DNA of 10,160 nucleotides from assembly GCA_013153955.1 (NCBI GenBank), contig JAADDM010000022.1, positions 1 through 10,160 of the forward strand, written 5' to 3'. The position numbers and the translations under genes are program-made. Origin of the DNA: Gammaproteobacteria bacterium (GTDB lineage Bacteria; Pseudomonadota; Gammaproteobacteria; Thiomicrospirales; Thiomicrospiraceae). Position 1 is the first letter of the stretch, and each line of letters begins with the position of its first letter. Positions 1 to 5,819 of this stretch are shown in pieces. The notes beneath the pieces are model-generated. The model ran no database searches, was not told where the DNA came from, and was given only the letters and a program-made list of their open reading frames with translations.

Positions 1-157
1 TTTTAAAGTGATAATAAATACTGGCTTTATTGGCACCCGTTATGGATGCAAGTTCATCCATAATCGTACCGTCATAGCCTTTTTCAGCAAACAGCTTAGT
101 GGCTGAATGCTGAATTAGCTGTGCAGTTTTTGAGGGTTTTTTCTGTTTTTCAGACAT
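1..157 (-). CDS. TetR/AcrR-family transcriptional regulator, N-terminal part (cut by window edge)
   Basis: The first 52 codons of a gene reading out of the window are visible. The start is the ATG at 155-157. After a basic leader (MSEKQKK) the protein shows the typical TetR N-terminal DNA-binding domain: a first helix ending in 'ATKLFAEKGYDGT', then 'IMDELASITGANKASIYYHF', the helix-turn-helix with the conserved S-I-Y-Y-H-F end. TetR proteins are dimeric repressors that release DNA when a small ligand binds their C-terminal domain. That domain lies outside the window, so ligand and targets cannot be inferred. There is no clear Shine-Dalgarno sequence before the ATG, but the first codons fit the family length well. 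A promoter and palindrome directly upstream suggest autoregulation. Family assignment is firm, function unknown. Confidence 0.9.
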   Translation of the reverse strand, partial: MSEKQKKPSKTAQLIQHSATKLFAEKGYDGTIMDELASITGANKASIYYHFK

Positions 158-190
158 AACCAATACACTTATCTAATTTGATTTAAATAA

Positions 191-219
191 ATTTTAACTA
201 ATTAGTTAAATAAGTGCAA
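191..219 (-). promoter_or_regulatory. Sigma70-like promoter of the TetR-type gene
   Basis: Read on the minus strand, a -35 box TTGCAC (219-214) is followed after exactly 17 nt by a -10 box TAAAAT (196-191). Transcription would start near 184, giving a leader of about 27 nt before the ATG at 157. An 18-bp palindrome (193-210) covers most of the spacer and part of the -10, the usual place for a repressor to block its own promoter. Confidence 0.6.
193..210. promoter_or_regulatory. Perfect 18-bp palindrome, probable TetR operator
   Basis: TTTAACTAATTAGTTAAA is a perfect inverted repeat without a spacer. It lies between the -35 and -10 of the regulator's own predicted promoter, 36 bp upstream of the start codon. 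TetR-family dimers commonly bind palindromes of this size. A second, outer pair of arms (CACTTAT at 166-172 and ATAAGTG at 210-216) flanks it. Binding by the adjacent regulator is inferred from position only. Confidence 0.6.
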
Positions 220-450
220 TCTTATATAGCGCTACAATTTTTAATGGTCCATCATAAAGAAAATATTGCAGGCTATTCATGCCTCTATTTAGTCGGTGGC
301 AGGGTTTTAAATTTATAGTAAATAATTTAGGGAGTGATGCCGCCCTATAGGATGTTTTTTTATATAACAAACAGGAAACGCAATAAAGAAAGGCATCGAT
401 AAGAGAAGTATCAACAAGGTAAGCCCTAGCTAGATTACAAGCCTTTAACC
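220..450. other. Intergenic stretch without recognisable gene
   Basis: This AT-rich stretch separates the regulator promoter from the rhlE terminator; the full gene-free interval is 158-543. On both strands only very short open frames without convincing Shine-Dalgarno sequences are present. No tRNA-like fold, terminator or repeat was recognised between 220 and 450. There is no divergent gene that the TetR-type regulator could obviously control. Confidence 0.6.
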
Positions 451-483
451 AAAAAAGGCCTGGTTAACTTAATAACCAGGCCT
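451..483 (-). terminator. Rho-independent terminator downstream of rhlE
   Basis: On the minus strand an 11-bp stem (483-473 pairing with 466-456, core GGCCTGGTTA) closes a 6-nt loop and is followed by a run of T (complement of A451-A456). Position and orientation fit the end of the rhlE transcript. On the plus strand the stem has no T run after it, so it should act one way only. Confidence 0.85.
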
Positions 484-499
484 CCTAGAGTGCTGTCTT

Positions 500-534
500 T
501 GTAGTCTTTTAAGGAGCTACCTTAAAAGACTACA
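500..534. repeat. Perfect 15-bp hairpin directly behind the rhlE stop codon
   Basis: The arms 500-514 and 520-534 (TGTAGTCTTTTAAGG and its complement) are perfectly complementary with a 5-nt loop. The element begins 9 nt after the rhlE stop codon and 16 nt before the terminator stem. It has no T tract on either strand, so it is not a standard terminator. In the rhlE mRNA it would form a very stable 3' stem-loop that could protect against exonucleases; as DNA it could also be a protein-binding palindrome. Confidence 0.6.
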
Positions 535-543
535 TCACATTCT

Positions 544-1920
544 TTAACGCTTATTACCATTTGCCGAACGCTGACCGCCACCGTTTCCGCCACGACCACC
601 ACCATTGCCACTTCGGCCTGCACCTTGGCCTCGGCCGCCACTTTTTTGACCACCAGAGCCATTACGCCCGCCATTGCCACGTGCATTACTGCCCGAACGT
701 TGGCCATCTTTATGCTCAGATTTTGGCTTACTACGCTTTGGGCGGTTTGGTCGCTTAGGGGCTCTTAAGCTTGTCTCAGGTAGAGGGTGAGTTGGTTCAA
801 ATCCTGCAACCACTTCTCGCTTAAGGAGTTCTTGCGTGAGTCGCTCAATATCGCCTAACTGCTTAATTTCATCCGCACACACTAAAGAGACGGCCTCTCC
901 TGTAGAGCCTGCACGTCCTGTACGACCGATACGGTGAACATAGTCCTCAGGTACATCCGGTAGTTCAAAGTTAACCACATGTGGCAACTGGTCAATATCA
1001 ATACCACGCGCAGCAATATCTGTCGCGACTAATACTTGAATTTTATAATCTTTAAACTCAGCCAGAGCACGAGTACGTGCGCCCTGACTCTTGTTACCAT
1101 GAATTGCTGCGGCTTTAATGCCCGCTTTATCCAGCAACTTTGTCAGTTTATTTGCACCATGCTTGGTTCTTGAGAAAACCAATACCTGATCCCATACATT
1201 GTCCTTAATAAGGTGAATCAACAGTGCGGCTTTTTGGCCTTTATCCACGGTGACAATTTTCTGAGAAACAGATTTAACCGTTGAGTTCTTAGGGGTAACA
1301 GAAATTTCTGCTGGATTATGCACTAGCCCTTTTGCTAAACGGCGAATATCATCCGAAAAGGTGGCAGAGAACATTAAGTTCTGACGTTTTTTAGGCAGAA
1401 CAGCAATAATTTTTTTGATGTCGTTAATAAAGCCCATATCCAACATACGATCAGCTTCATCTAATACCAAAATTTCCAGTTCATCAAACTTAATCGCATT
1501 CTGCTGATATAAGTCCAACAAACGGCCAGGGGTCGCTACCAGAATATCTACGCCACGACGTAGCTTCATCATCTGAGGGTTAATTTTAACGCCACCAAAA
1601 ACAACCGCTGTTTTCAAAGGAAGCTTTGCACCATAAGTCTCAACACTGGCAGCAACCTGTGCAGCAAGTTCACGCGTTGGCGTTAAAATTAATGCACGTA
1701 CTTTATTTGCACCGGCAGGCTTACCCTTGCTCAATAGTTCAAGTAAAGGCAGGGTAAAACCAGCCGTTTTACCCGTTCCTGTCTGGGCGGCCGCCATCAC
1801 ATCGCGACCTTCTAATACGGCAGGTATCGCCTGTGCTTGAATCGGTGATGGGGTGTCGTAACCCTGTGCTGTTACCGCTTCTAATAGGGGAGCGGATAAT
1901 CCTAAATCTGTAAATTTCAT
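544..1920 (-). CDS. rhlE: ATP-dependent RNA helicase of the DEAD-box RhlE type
   Basis: The protein (458 residues) unwinds short RNA duplexes with ATP; RhlE-type helicases act in ribosome assembly and RNA decay in the cytoplasm. All DEAD-box motifs are present in order: the Q motif with upstream Phe (F3 and 'GYDTPSPIQ' 20-28), motif I AQTGTGKT (45-52), Ia PTRELAAQ (81-88), TPGR (130-133), DEAD (154-157), SAT (185-187), then in the second RecA domain 'VLVFSRTKHG', 'ATDIAARGIDI' and 'HRIGRTGRAG'. Residues 387-458 form a basic linker followed by a Gly/Arg/Asn/Ser-rich tail typical of RNA-binding extensions. The start is taken at the ATG of 'MKFTDLGLS', because the family begins there; a longer frame exists up to 1953. 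The gene stands alone with its own terminator. RhlE subtype is judged from the motif wording and the tail; SrmB or DbpA types are less likely. Confidence 0.93.
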   Translation of the reverse strand: MKFTDLGLSAPLLEAVTAQGYDTPSPIQAQAIPAVLEGRDVMAAAQTGTGKTAGFTLPLLELLSKGKPAGANKVRALILTPTRELAAQVAASVETYGAKLPLKTAVVFGGVKINPQMMKLRRGVDILVATPGRLLDLYQQNAIKFDELEILVLDEADRMLDMGFINDIKKIIAVLPKKRQNLMFSATFSDDIRRLAKGLVHNPAEISVTPKNSTVKSVSQKIVTVDKGQKAALLIHLIKDNVWDQVLVFSRTKHGANKLTKLLDKAGIKAAAIHGNKSQGARTRALAEFKDYKIQVLVATDIAARGIDIDQLPHVVNFELPDVPEDYVHRIGRTGRAGSTGEAVSLVCADEIKQLGDIERLTQELLKREVVAGFEPTHPLPETSLRAPKRPNRPKRSKPKSEHKDGQRSGSNARGNGGRNGSGGQKSGGRGQGAGRSGNGGGRGGNGGGQRSANGNKR

Positions 1921-1988
1921 GGTATTTTTTTCTCTATGTATCGCCCTAAACACACCGCGTAAAAGTTGCGAGGTTTACAGTACGAATA

Positions 1989-2017
1989 ATTATATATTTA
2001 TCATGCAATTCAATCAG
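1989..2017 (-). promoter_or_regulatory. Candidate promoter of rhlE
   Basis: Read on the minus strand, a consensus -10 box TATAAT (1994-1989) is preceded at 17 nt by CTGATT (2017-2012), which keeps only the TGA core of a -35 box. A start near 1982 gives a leader of about 60 nt. The region is very AT-rich, so chance matches are likely. Confidence 0.4.
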
Positions 2018-2202
2018 TTAAGGTAACCCTTCATTGCACTCCCCCTTATGAAGGAAAATCCCTCTATAAGCGGTCGAGCTAGCTTACAGCAAGCAGCCCT
2101 TATTTGCCGAATAATATCACTATTTGGTAATATTATTTTAAAAGCCACCATACTCCCTACCAAGCGGTCAGCAATCCTCATTTTTCAGGGAAAAATGCAG
2201 GC

Positions 2203-2208
2203 TATAAT
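2203..2208 (+). promoter_or_regulatory. Candidate -10 box for yaiI
   Basis: A perfect TATAAT lies 88 bp before the yaiI start codon. No good -35 hexamer is found at 16-18 nt upstream (the area is a T run), so the promoter would be weak or activator-dependent. This is the best match in the region, not a proven start. Confidence 0.35.
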
Positions 2209-2295
2209 GCGTTTAATTAACCATGAATGAGTTAATCCCTCTTAGCCCCTAAATTCACCTGATAAAATAAACCAACCATTAAAAGAGTGACATAT

Positions 2296-2745
2296 ATGAA
2301 AATTTGGGTTGATGCTGATGCTTGTCCAGTCGTGATTAAAGAGATTCTATTTAAGGCTGCCAACCGCACTCAGACCGAGTTGACCTTGGTCGCCAATCAC
2401 GGTATGCACCTACCGCCGTCACGTTATATTGATTTTATACAGGTCGGCGCAGGCTTTGATGTAGCCGATAGTGAGATTGTGAAACGTTTAAATGCAGGCG
2501 ACTTAGTCATCACCAGTGATATTCCGCTTGCAGATGAGATCATCACCCAAGGCGGCCATGTACTCACCTCACGAGGTGAACCTTTAACGCCGAGTAATAT
2601 TAAACCTAAATTAAACATGCGTGATTTTATGGAAACTATGCGCTCAAGCGGTGTACAGACAGGGGGCCCACCACCTCTCAATCAAGCTGATCGCCAAGCC
2701 TTTGCCAATCAACTCGATAAGTGGCTGGTGAAAAATAGACCTTAA
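2296..2745 (+). CDS. yaiI: YaiI/YqxD family protein (UPF0178), PIN-like fold
   Basis: This conserved protein (149 residues, the normal length of the family) has no established biochemical role. It shows the family signature throughout: 'WVDADACPVVIKEIL' (4-18), 'GFDVADSEIV' (53-62), 'DLVITSDIPLAD' (69-80), 'MRDFMETMR' (108-116), 'TGGP' (122-125) and 'DRQAFANQLD' (132-141). The conserved acidic residues D6, D8, D58 and D75 recall the metal site of PIN/NYN-type nucleases, the fold to which this family is usually linked; nuclease activity is inference. The ATG at 2296 is preferred over an in-frame GTG nine bases earlier because AGAG (2284-2287) sits 8 nt before it and family members begin with M-x-I-x-V-D-A-D. 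It is transcribed alone, divergent from rhlE and convergent with the M16 genes. Confidence 0.93.
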   Translation: MKIWVDADACPVVIKEILFKAANRTQTELTLVANHGMHLPPSRYIDFIQVGAGFDVADSEIVKRLNAGDLVITSDIPLADEIITQGGHVLTSRGEPLTPSNIKPKLNMRDFMETMRSSGVQTGGPPPLNQADRQAFANQLDKWLVKNRP

Positions 2746-2752
2746 GATAAGC

Positions 2753-2775
2753 ATTAAGCCTAAAACAGGCTTAAT
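2753..2775 (+). terminator. Hairpin after yaiI, weak terminator candidate
   Basis: ATTAAGCCT (2753-2761) and AGGCTTAAT (2767-2775) form a perfect 9-bp stem with a 5-nt loop, starting 8 bp after the yaiI stop codon. A true T run is missing; only a mixed pyrimidine/T-rich stretch follows. It may be an inefficient terminator or a 3' protective hairpin. The convergent M16 operon has no clear terminator of its own here. Confidence 0.4.
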
Positions 2776-2847
2776 AACACTTCTTTAGCTTTATTTAAAA
2801 CGACCTAGCCCACTTGGCCTCTTAACTTTTGAGTATGACTCAGCCGG

Positions 2848-4248
2848 CTATTCAGGCATGCCCACCATCACTGAGTACATGCTCTCAGGATGAATATGAC
2901 GTTGCCAGGCCGCCAGCACCTCGGCCTTGGTGAGTTTTTCGATGGCTTTTGGAAAAGCTTCAAGGTAGTCAAGCGGCAGGCCGTAAAACCCAATCATGGA
3001 GATATAGCCTATAATTTTGGCATTACTGTCAATTCTCAGTGGAAACCCGCCAATTAAATTATCTTTAATATCTTGAAAGTGCGCATTATCAAAATCCTTC
3101 ATAAAGGCCGCTAAGGTTTCATTCACCACTTTCTCGGCCTCTTTTGCCGTTTTGTTTTTAGTAGACAACCCCACAATCCAAGGGCCTGCTTGACGCATTG
3201 GCGCAAAACCACTGCTGACCCCATAAACTAAACCACGTGCTTCACGCACCTCTTTCATCAACAATGATGCAAAGCCACTTCCACCCAATAGGTGGTTGCC
3301 TAAAAAGAGGGCGTAGTAATCTGGATTACCCCGCTCAACACCAATTTGTCCCATTTTAAAATAGGTTTGACTGGAATCAAACTGAATTATTTCAGTGCTT
3401 TTTCCTGTCGATTGAACGGGCGCAGGCGCGGCGATGGGTTCAGGAGAGCTTCCGATGGGTAAGCCTTCTAAAAGCTGCTCTGCGATGGCTTCTGCCTGCT
3501 GTCTATCCACATTGCCCACAATGGCGATGGTGGCATTTTGGCTGACGATATAGGTCTGATAAAACGCTGTAATCTCTTGCAAGGTTAAGGCTTCAACCGT
3601 CTCAATACTACCTGCGACTGGGTGTCCATACGGATGCTGACCATACAGCCCTTTCCAAAAAGCTTTGCTTGCCATGCTACTGGGTGAAAGGGCTTGCTGT
3701 TTCAAGCCAACCAGTAATCGTTTACGCTCTCTGTCAAAAATAGACTGCTCAAAGACAGATTGGCTTAGGGTTTCTGAAAACAGTGTCAGTGCAGGTTTTA
3801 AAATAGATGGCCGAGTTAAGCTTCTCAACGTAAAGCTGGCCATGTCTCGGTTCACCCCTCCGCCCATACTTGCCCCTAATGCATTCATTTTATCTGCTAG
3901 CTCAGCTTCACTGTTCTGTGTGGTTTTTAAGCCCAGCAAAGTTGTCATCATAGAGGCCACGCCCCACTGCTCACCATCCCGAGCGCTGCCTGCATCAAAG
4001 GCGACTTTAATATCTAACATGGGCAGTTGAGGCGCATGCACAAACATGACCTTTGCACCGTTATCAGCTTGCCACGCCTGTATATTTACAGTTGACCAGG
4101 CCTGGTGAGAGCCTAATAGAAGCGAAGCCCCCAATAAAAAGGGCGTGAATCGTACCCATTTTGGAGAGGATTGGAGTCTCATTTGTGTACGAGGCTGTTG
4201 TTTTGTAAAGTCTAAAATCAACGCAACGTAAGCGGTTAATAAGCGCAT
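2848..4248 (-). CDS. Exported M16 family peptidase-like protein, non-catalytic subunit
   Basis: This 466-residue protein has the two-lobed M16 (insulinase/processing peptidase) layout but lacks the zinc site. Where the partner has HMLEH, this protein reads S99-M-M-T-T103 in the same context ('GVASMMTTLL'). It keeps the C-terminal lobe motif 'EARGLVYGVSSGF' with R338 and Y342, the pair that contacts substrate in M16 enzymes. Known bacterial M16B heterodimers combine one zinc-binding and one R/Y subunit, so it is probably the obligate partner of the gene directly upstream, acting in the periplasm. The ATG at 4248 follows the upstream stop by 2 nt and has a strong Shine-Dalgarno sequence. A second in-frame ATG (codon 23) would give a neater signal peptide ending near 'HQAWS', but has no ribosome site. 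From the first ATG there are two hydrophobic stretches (3-12 and 34-46). Confidence 0.9.
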   Translation of the reverse strand: MRLLTAYVALILDFTKQQPRTQMRLQSSPKWVRFTPFLLGASLLLGSHQAWSTVNIQAWQADNGAKVMFVHAPQLPMLDIKVAFDAGSARDGEQWGVASMMTTLLGLKTTQNSEAELADKMNALGASMGGGVNRDMASFTLRSLTRPSILKPALTLFSETLSQSVFEQSIFDRERKRLLVGLKQQALSPSSMASKAFWKGLYGQHPYGHPVAGSIETVEALTLQEITAFYQTYIVSQNATIAIVGNVDRQQAEAIAEQLLEGLPIGSSPEPIAAPAPVQSTGKSTEIIQFDSSQTYFKMGQIGVERGNPDYYALFLGNHLLGGSGFASLLMKEVREARGLVYGVSSGFAPMRQAGPWIVGLSTKNKTAKEAEKVVNETLAAFMKDFDNAHFQDIKDNLIGGFPLRIDSNAKIIGYISMIGFYGLPLDYLEAFPKAIEKLTKAEVLAAWQRHIHPESMYSVMVGMPE

Positions 4249-4250
4249 AG

Positions 4251-5624
4251 TTACAGCCTCCCTGTATAGGCTTTAAGCCCTGAATGATCTTTGCCATCAG
4301 GATAGAGTGTGGCAATGGTTAGGTTATCTTTGTGTAGGTATTTTTGAGCGACAGCCTGTAATTGCTCGGGCGTCACTTGTCGAATATTGTCAATCCAGTG
4401 GTCTAACGTATCCGCTGGCAGACCCACACTGACCAGCGTACCAATAATCATCGCTTGTGATTGAATAGAGTCACGATAGTAGACATGATCCGCTTCATCC
4501 TTCGCCCAAACACGCGCCAACTCCTCTGAACTCACTAAGGTCGTTTTTAATTTTTCAACCTCAGCCAGTAAAGCGGCTTCAATCTCAGCAACCTTATGCC
4601 CTGTGATGGGCGTACCGCTCAGTTCAAACAAAGTCGGCAGTCGATCCGTACTGTGGTAACTGCTACTAACGCCTGCAGCAATCTGCTGTTCACGCACCAA
4701 AGAGACGGGCAGGCGACTGCTGCTACCGCCCTCTAAAATACTGCTTAATACCGCCAGTGCATACACCTCTTGGCGCTCTTCATCATTGCGGGCTGTCACC
4801 AAGCTTGGTACATGAAACCCCATCTGCACTGAAGGCACTTTGGTGGCTCCTTTTAATTCAATACGACGCAGCCCCTCTTGGGTAATTTCAACCTGAGGTT
4901 TAGGGCTCGCAATCGTCTCGGCTTGATACGCTCCGTAGTATTTCTTTGCCAACGCCAACACCGCTTCTGGCTGAACATCGCCAGCCACCACCAAAGTAGC
5001 ATTATTCGGGGCATACCACTGCTTATACCAACTGCGTAAATCCTCTGCTTTATAGTGACGTATATCGGTCATCCACCCAATGACGGGATTCCTAGATGGA
5101 CTGTTCAAAAAAGCGGTCGCGGTAAATTGCTCATTCAGTTTTGAGCTAGGTTGATCCTCTAAGCGCCAACGACGCTCTTCGGTCACAACATCTCGCTCTT
5201 TATAGAAGGCCTCATCGTCAATAACAAGGTGACGCATTCTATCAGCCTCAATTTTCATCACTTTCTCAAGGTGCTGTCGCCCCACCACTTGGTAATAGGC
5301 GGTGTAGTTAGCCGAAGTAAAAGCATTCTCCTGCCCCCCTAATTGTGAGACTATCTTTGAGAACTCACCTAGTTTTAGCGTTTTTGTGCCTTTAAACATC
5401 ATGTGTTCCAGCATGTGAGATAGTCCCGTCTTGCCTGCCTCTTCATAAGTTGAACCGACTTTATACCAGACCTGATGTACAACCACGGGCGCTCTGTGAT
5501 CCTCTTTGACCACAATATGCATGCCATTCTCTAGCTGATACTCAGCCATATTGGCAGAGGCCGTTAATCCAAACATGGAGAGTGCCAGCGCACCGGTAAA
5601 GCGAGTTAACTTGGAAATAAACAC
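4251..5624 (-). CDS. Exported zinc-dependent M16 family peptidase, catalytic subunit
   Basis: This 457-residue protein is a zinc metallopeptidase of family M16 that degrades or processes small unfolded peptides. The inverted zinc motif is intact: H70-M-L-E73-H74, with the third ligand at E150 in 'VVTEERR' (149/150 are both Glu). Further family marks are 'GLSHMLEHMMFKGT', 'NAFTSANYTAYY' (100-111) and 'NNATLVVAGD'. The C-terminal lobe has 'REQQIAAGVSS' where active R/Y subunits carry Arg and Tyr, so this subunit lacks that pair and should need its neighbour. The start is the GTG at 5624: AAGGGA stands 9 nt upstream, and the resulting N-terminus is a clean signal peptide (K5, R8, hydrophobic 10-20, cleavage after 'TASA' 21-24). 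A longer frame up to 5678 would bury the signal peptide. It is first in a two-gene operon, divergent from ftsY. Substrate unknown. Confidence 0.93.
   Translation of the reverse strand: MFISKLTRFTGALALSMFGLTASANMAEYQLENGMHIVVKEDHRAPVVVHQVWYKVGSTYEEAGKTGLSHMLEHMMFKGTKTLKLGEFSKIVSQLGGQENAFTSANYTAYYQVVGRQHLEKVMKIEADRMRHLVIDDEAFYKERDVVTEERRWRLEDQPSSKLNEQFTATAFLNSPSRNPVIGWMTDIRHYKAEDLRSWYKQWYAPNNATLVVAGDVQPEAVLALAKKYYGAYQAETIASPKPQVEITQEGLRRIELKGATKVPSVQMGFHVPSLVTARNDEERQEVYALAVLSSILEGGSSSRLPVSLVREQQIAAGVSSSYHSTDRLPTLFELSGTPITGHKVAEIEAALLAEVEKLKTTLVSSEELARVWAKDEADHVYYRDSIQSQAMIIGTLVSVGLPADTLDHWIDNIRQVTPEQLQAVAQKYLHKDNLTIATLYPDGKDHSGLKAYTGRL
4257..4263 (-). promoter_or_regulatory. Shine-Dalgarno sequence of the second M16 gene inside the first
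   Basis: AGGGAGG (4263-4257, minus strand) lies within the last codons of the upstream M16 gene, 8 nt before the ATG at 4248. It decides the choice of the upstream start over codon 23 and suggests translational coupling of the two subunits. Confidence 0.75.
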
Positions 5625-5633
5625 TGTATGAGT

Positions 5634-5639
5634 TCCCTT
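5634..5639 (-). promoter_or_regulatory. Shine-Dalgarno sequence that fixes the GTG start of the catalytic M16 gene
   Basis: AAGGGA on the minus strand (5639-5634) is 9 nt before the GTG at 5624. No comparable site precedes the alternative GTG at 5678. Confidence 0.65.
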
Positions 5640-5683
5640 ATTCTTAATAAAGCCTAAAGTAAATCCCTTATAGGCCACCGTTT

Positions 5684-5707
5684 GCGTTTATAAAACCGCT
5701 TATAAAA
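5684..5707. repeat. Tandem 12-bp direct repeat in the M16/ftsY divergent region
   Basis: Two adjoining 12-mers, GCGTTTATAAAA (5684-5695) and CCGCTTATAAAA (5696-5707), match at 10 of 12 positions. They lie upstream of the predicted ftsY -35 box and about 60-85 bp before the M16 GTG. Read on the minus strand each unit contains TTTTATAA, so they could provide two alternative -10 boxes for the M16 operon (TATAAA and TATAAG), or a double binding site for a regulator. Neither -10 has a convincing -35. Confidence 0.45.
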
Positions 5708-5715
5708 GGGTTATG

Positions 5716-5744
5716 TAAACAACCGAATTGAATTGATTTATAAT
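5716..5744 (+). promoter_or_regulatory. Promoter of the ftsY operon
   Basis: TAAACA (5716-5721) and a consensus TATAAT (5739-5744) are separated by exactly 17 nt. Transcription would start near 5751, leaving a leader of about 70 nt. The leader can form a small stem (AAGGG 5763-5767 with CCCTT 5775-5779); no function is assigned to it. Confidence 0.6.
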
Positions 5745-5819
5745 AGCTCAATATTTAGATTTAAGGGGCGCTAACCCTTTAAATATCGCCCTATTTTCAA
5801 CATTATTGGAAAACCGTCC

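Larger units (their letters stand above)
1921..2295. other. Divergent intergenic region between rhlE and yaiI
   Basis: This 375-bp stretch must hold the promoters of both flanking genes. It contains several small inverted repeats: CCTTCAT/ATGAAGG arms at 2028-2034 and 2048-2054, AATAATAT/ATATTATT at 2110-2117 and 2130-2137, and TTTTTC/GAAAAA at 2181-2195. It also has two copies of the word AAGCGGTC (2068 and 2162). A 60-codon frame at 2048-2230 has no Shine-Dalgarno sequence and no recognisable protein character, so it is not called as a gene. Confidence 0.5.

Noticed and set aside
337..402. Small frame of 21 codons with GGAG just upstream
   Set aside because: The GGAG is only two bases from the ATG, too close for a working ribosome site, and the peptide is not recognisable.
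544..762. Repeat-like, GC-rich triplet pattern that could be taken for a tandem repeat array
   Set aside because: It is the coding sequence of the Gly/Arg-rich tail of RhlE; the pattern follows the codons and no regular spacer structure is present, so it is not a CRISPR or satellite.
2048..2230. Open frame of 60 codons on the plus strand between rhlE and yaiI
   Set aside because: No Shine-Dalgarno sequence, composition without protein character, and it overlaps the likely promoters of both neighbours.
2424..2681. Minus-strand frame inside yaiI
   Set aside because: Antisense shadow of a well-conserved gene.
3665..4030. Plus-strand frame inside the non-catalytic M16 gene
   Set aside because: Antisense shadow of a recognised gene, no ribosome site and no family resemblance.
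2848..4248. Possible pseudogene because the zinc motif is missing
   Set aside because: The frame is intact over full length, the R/Y motif is preserved and the loss matches the known inactive partner type of M16B heterodimers.
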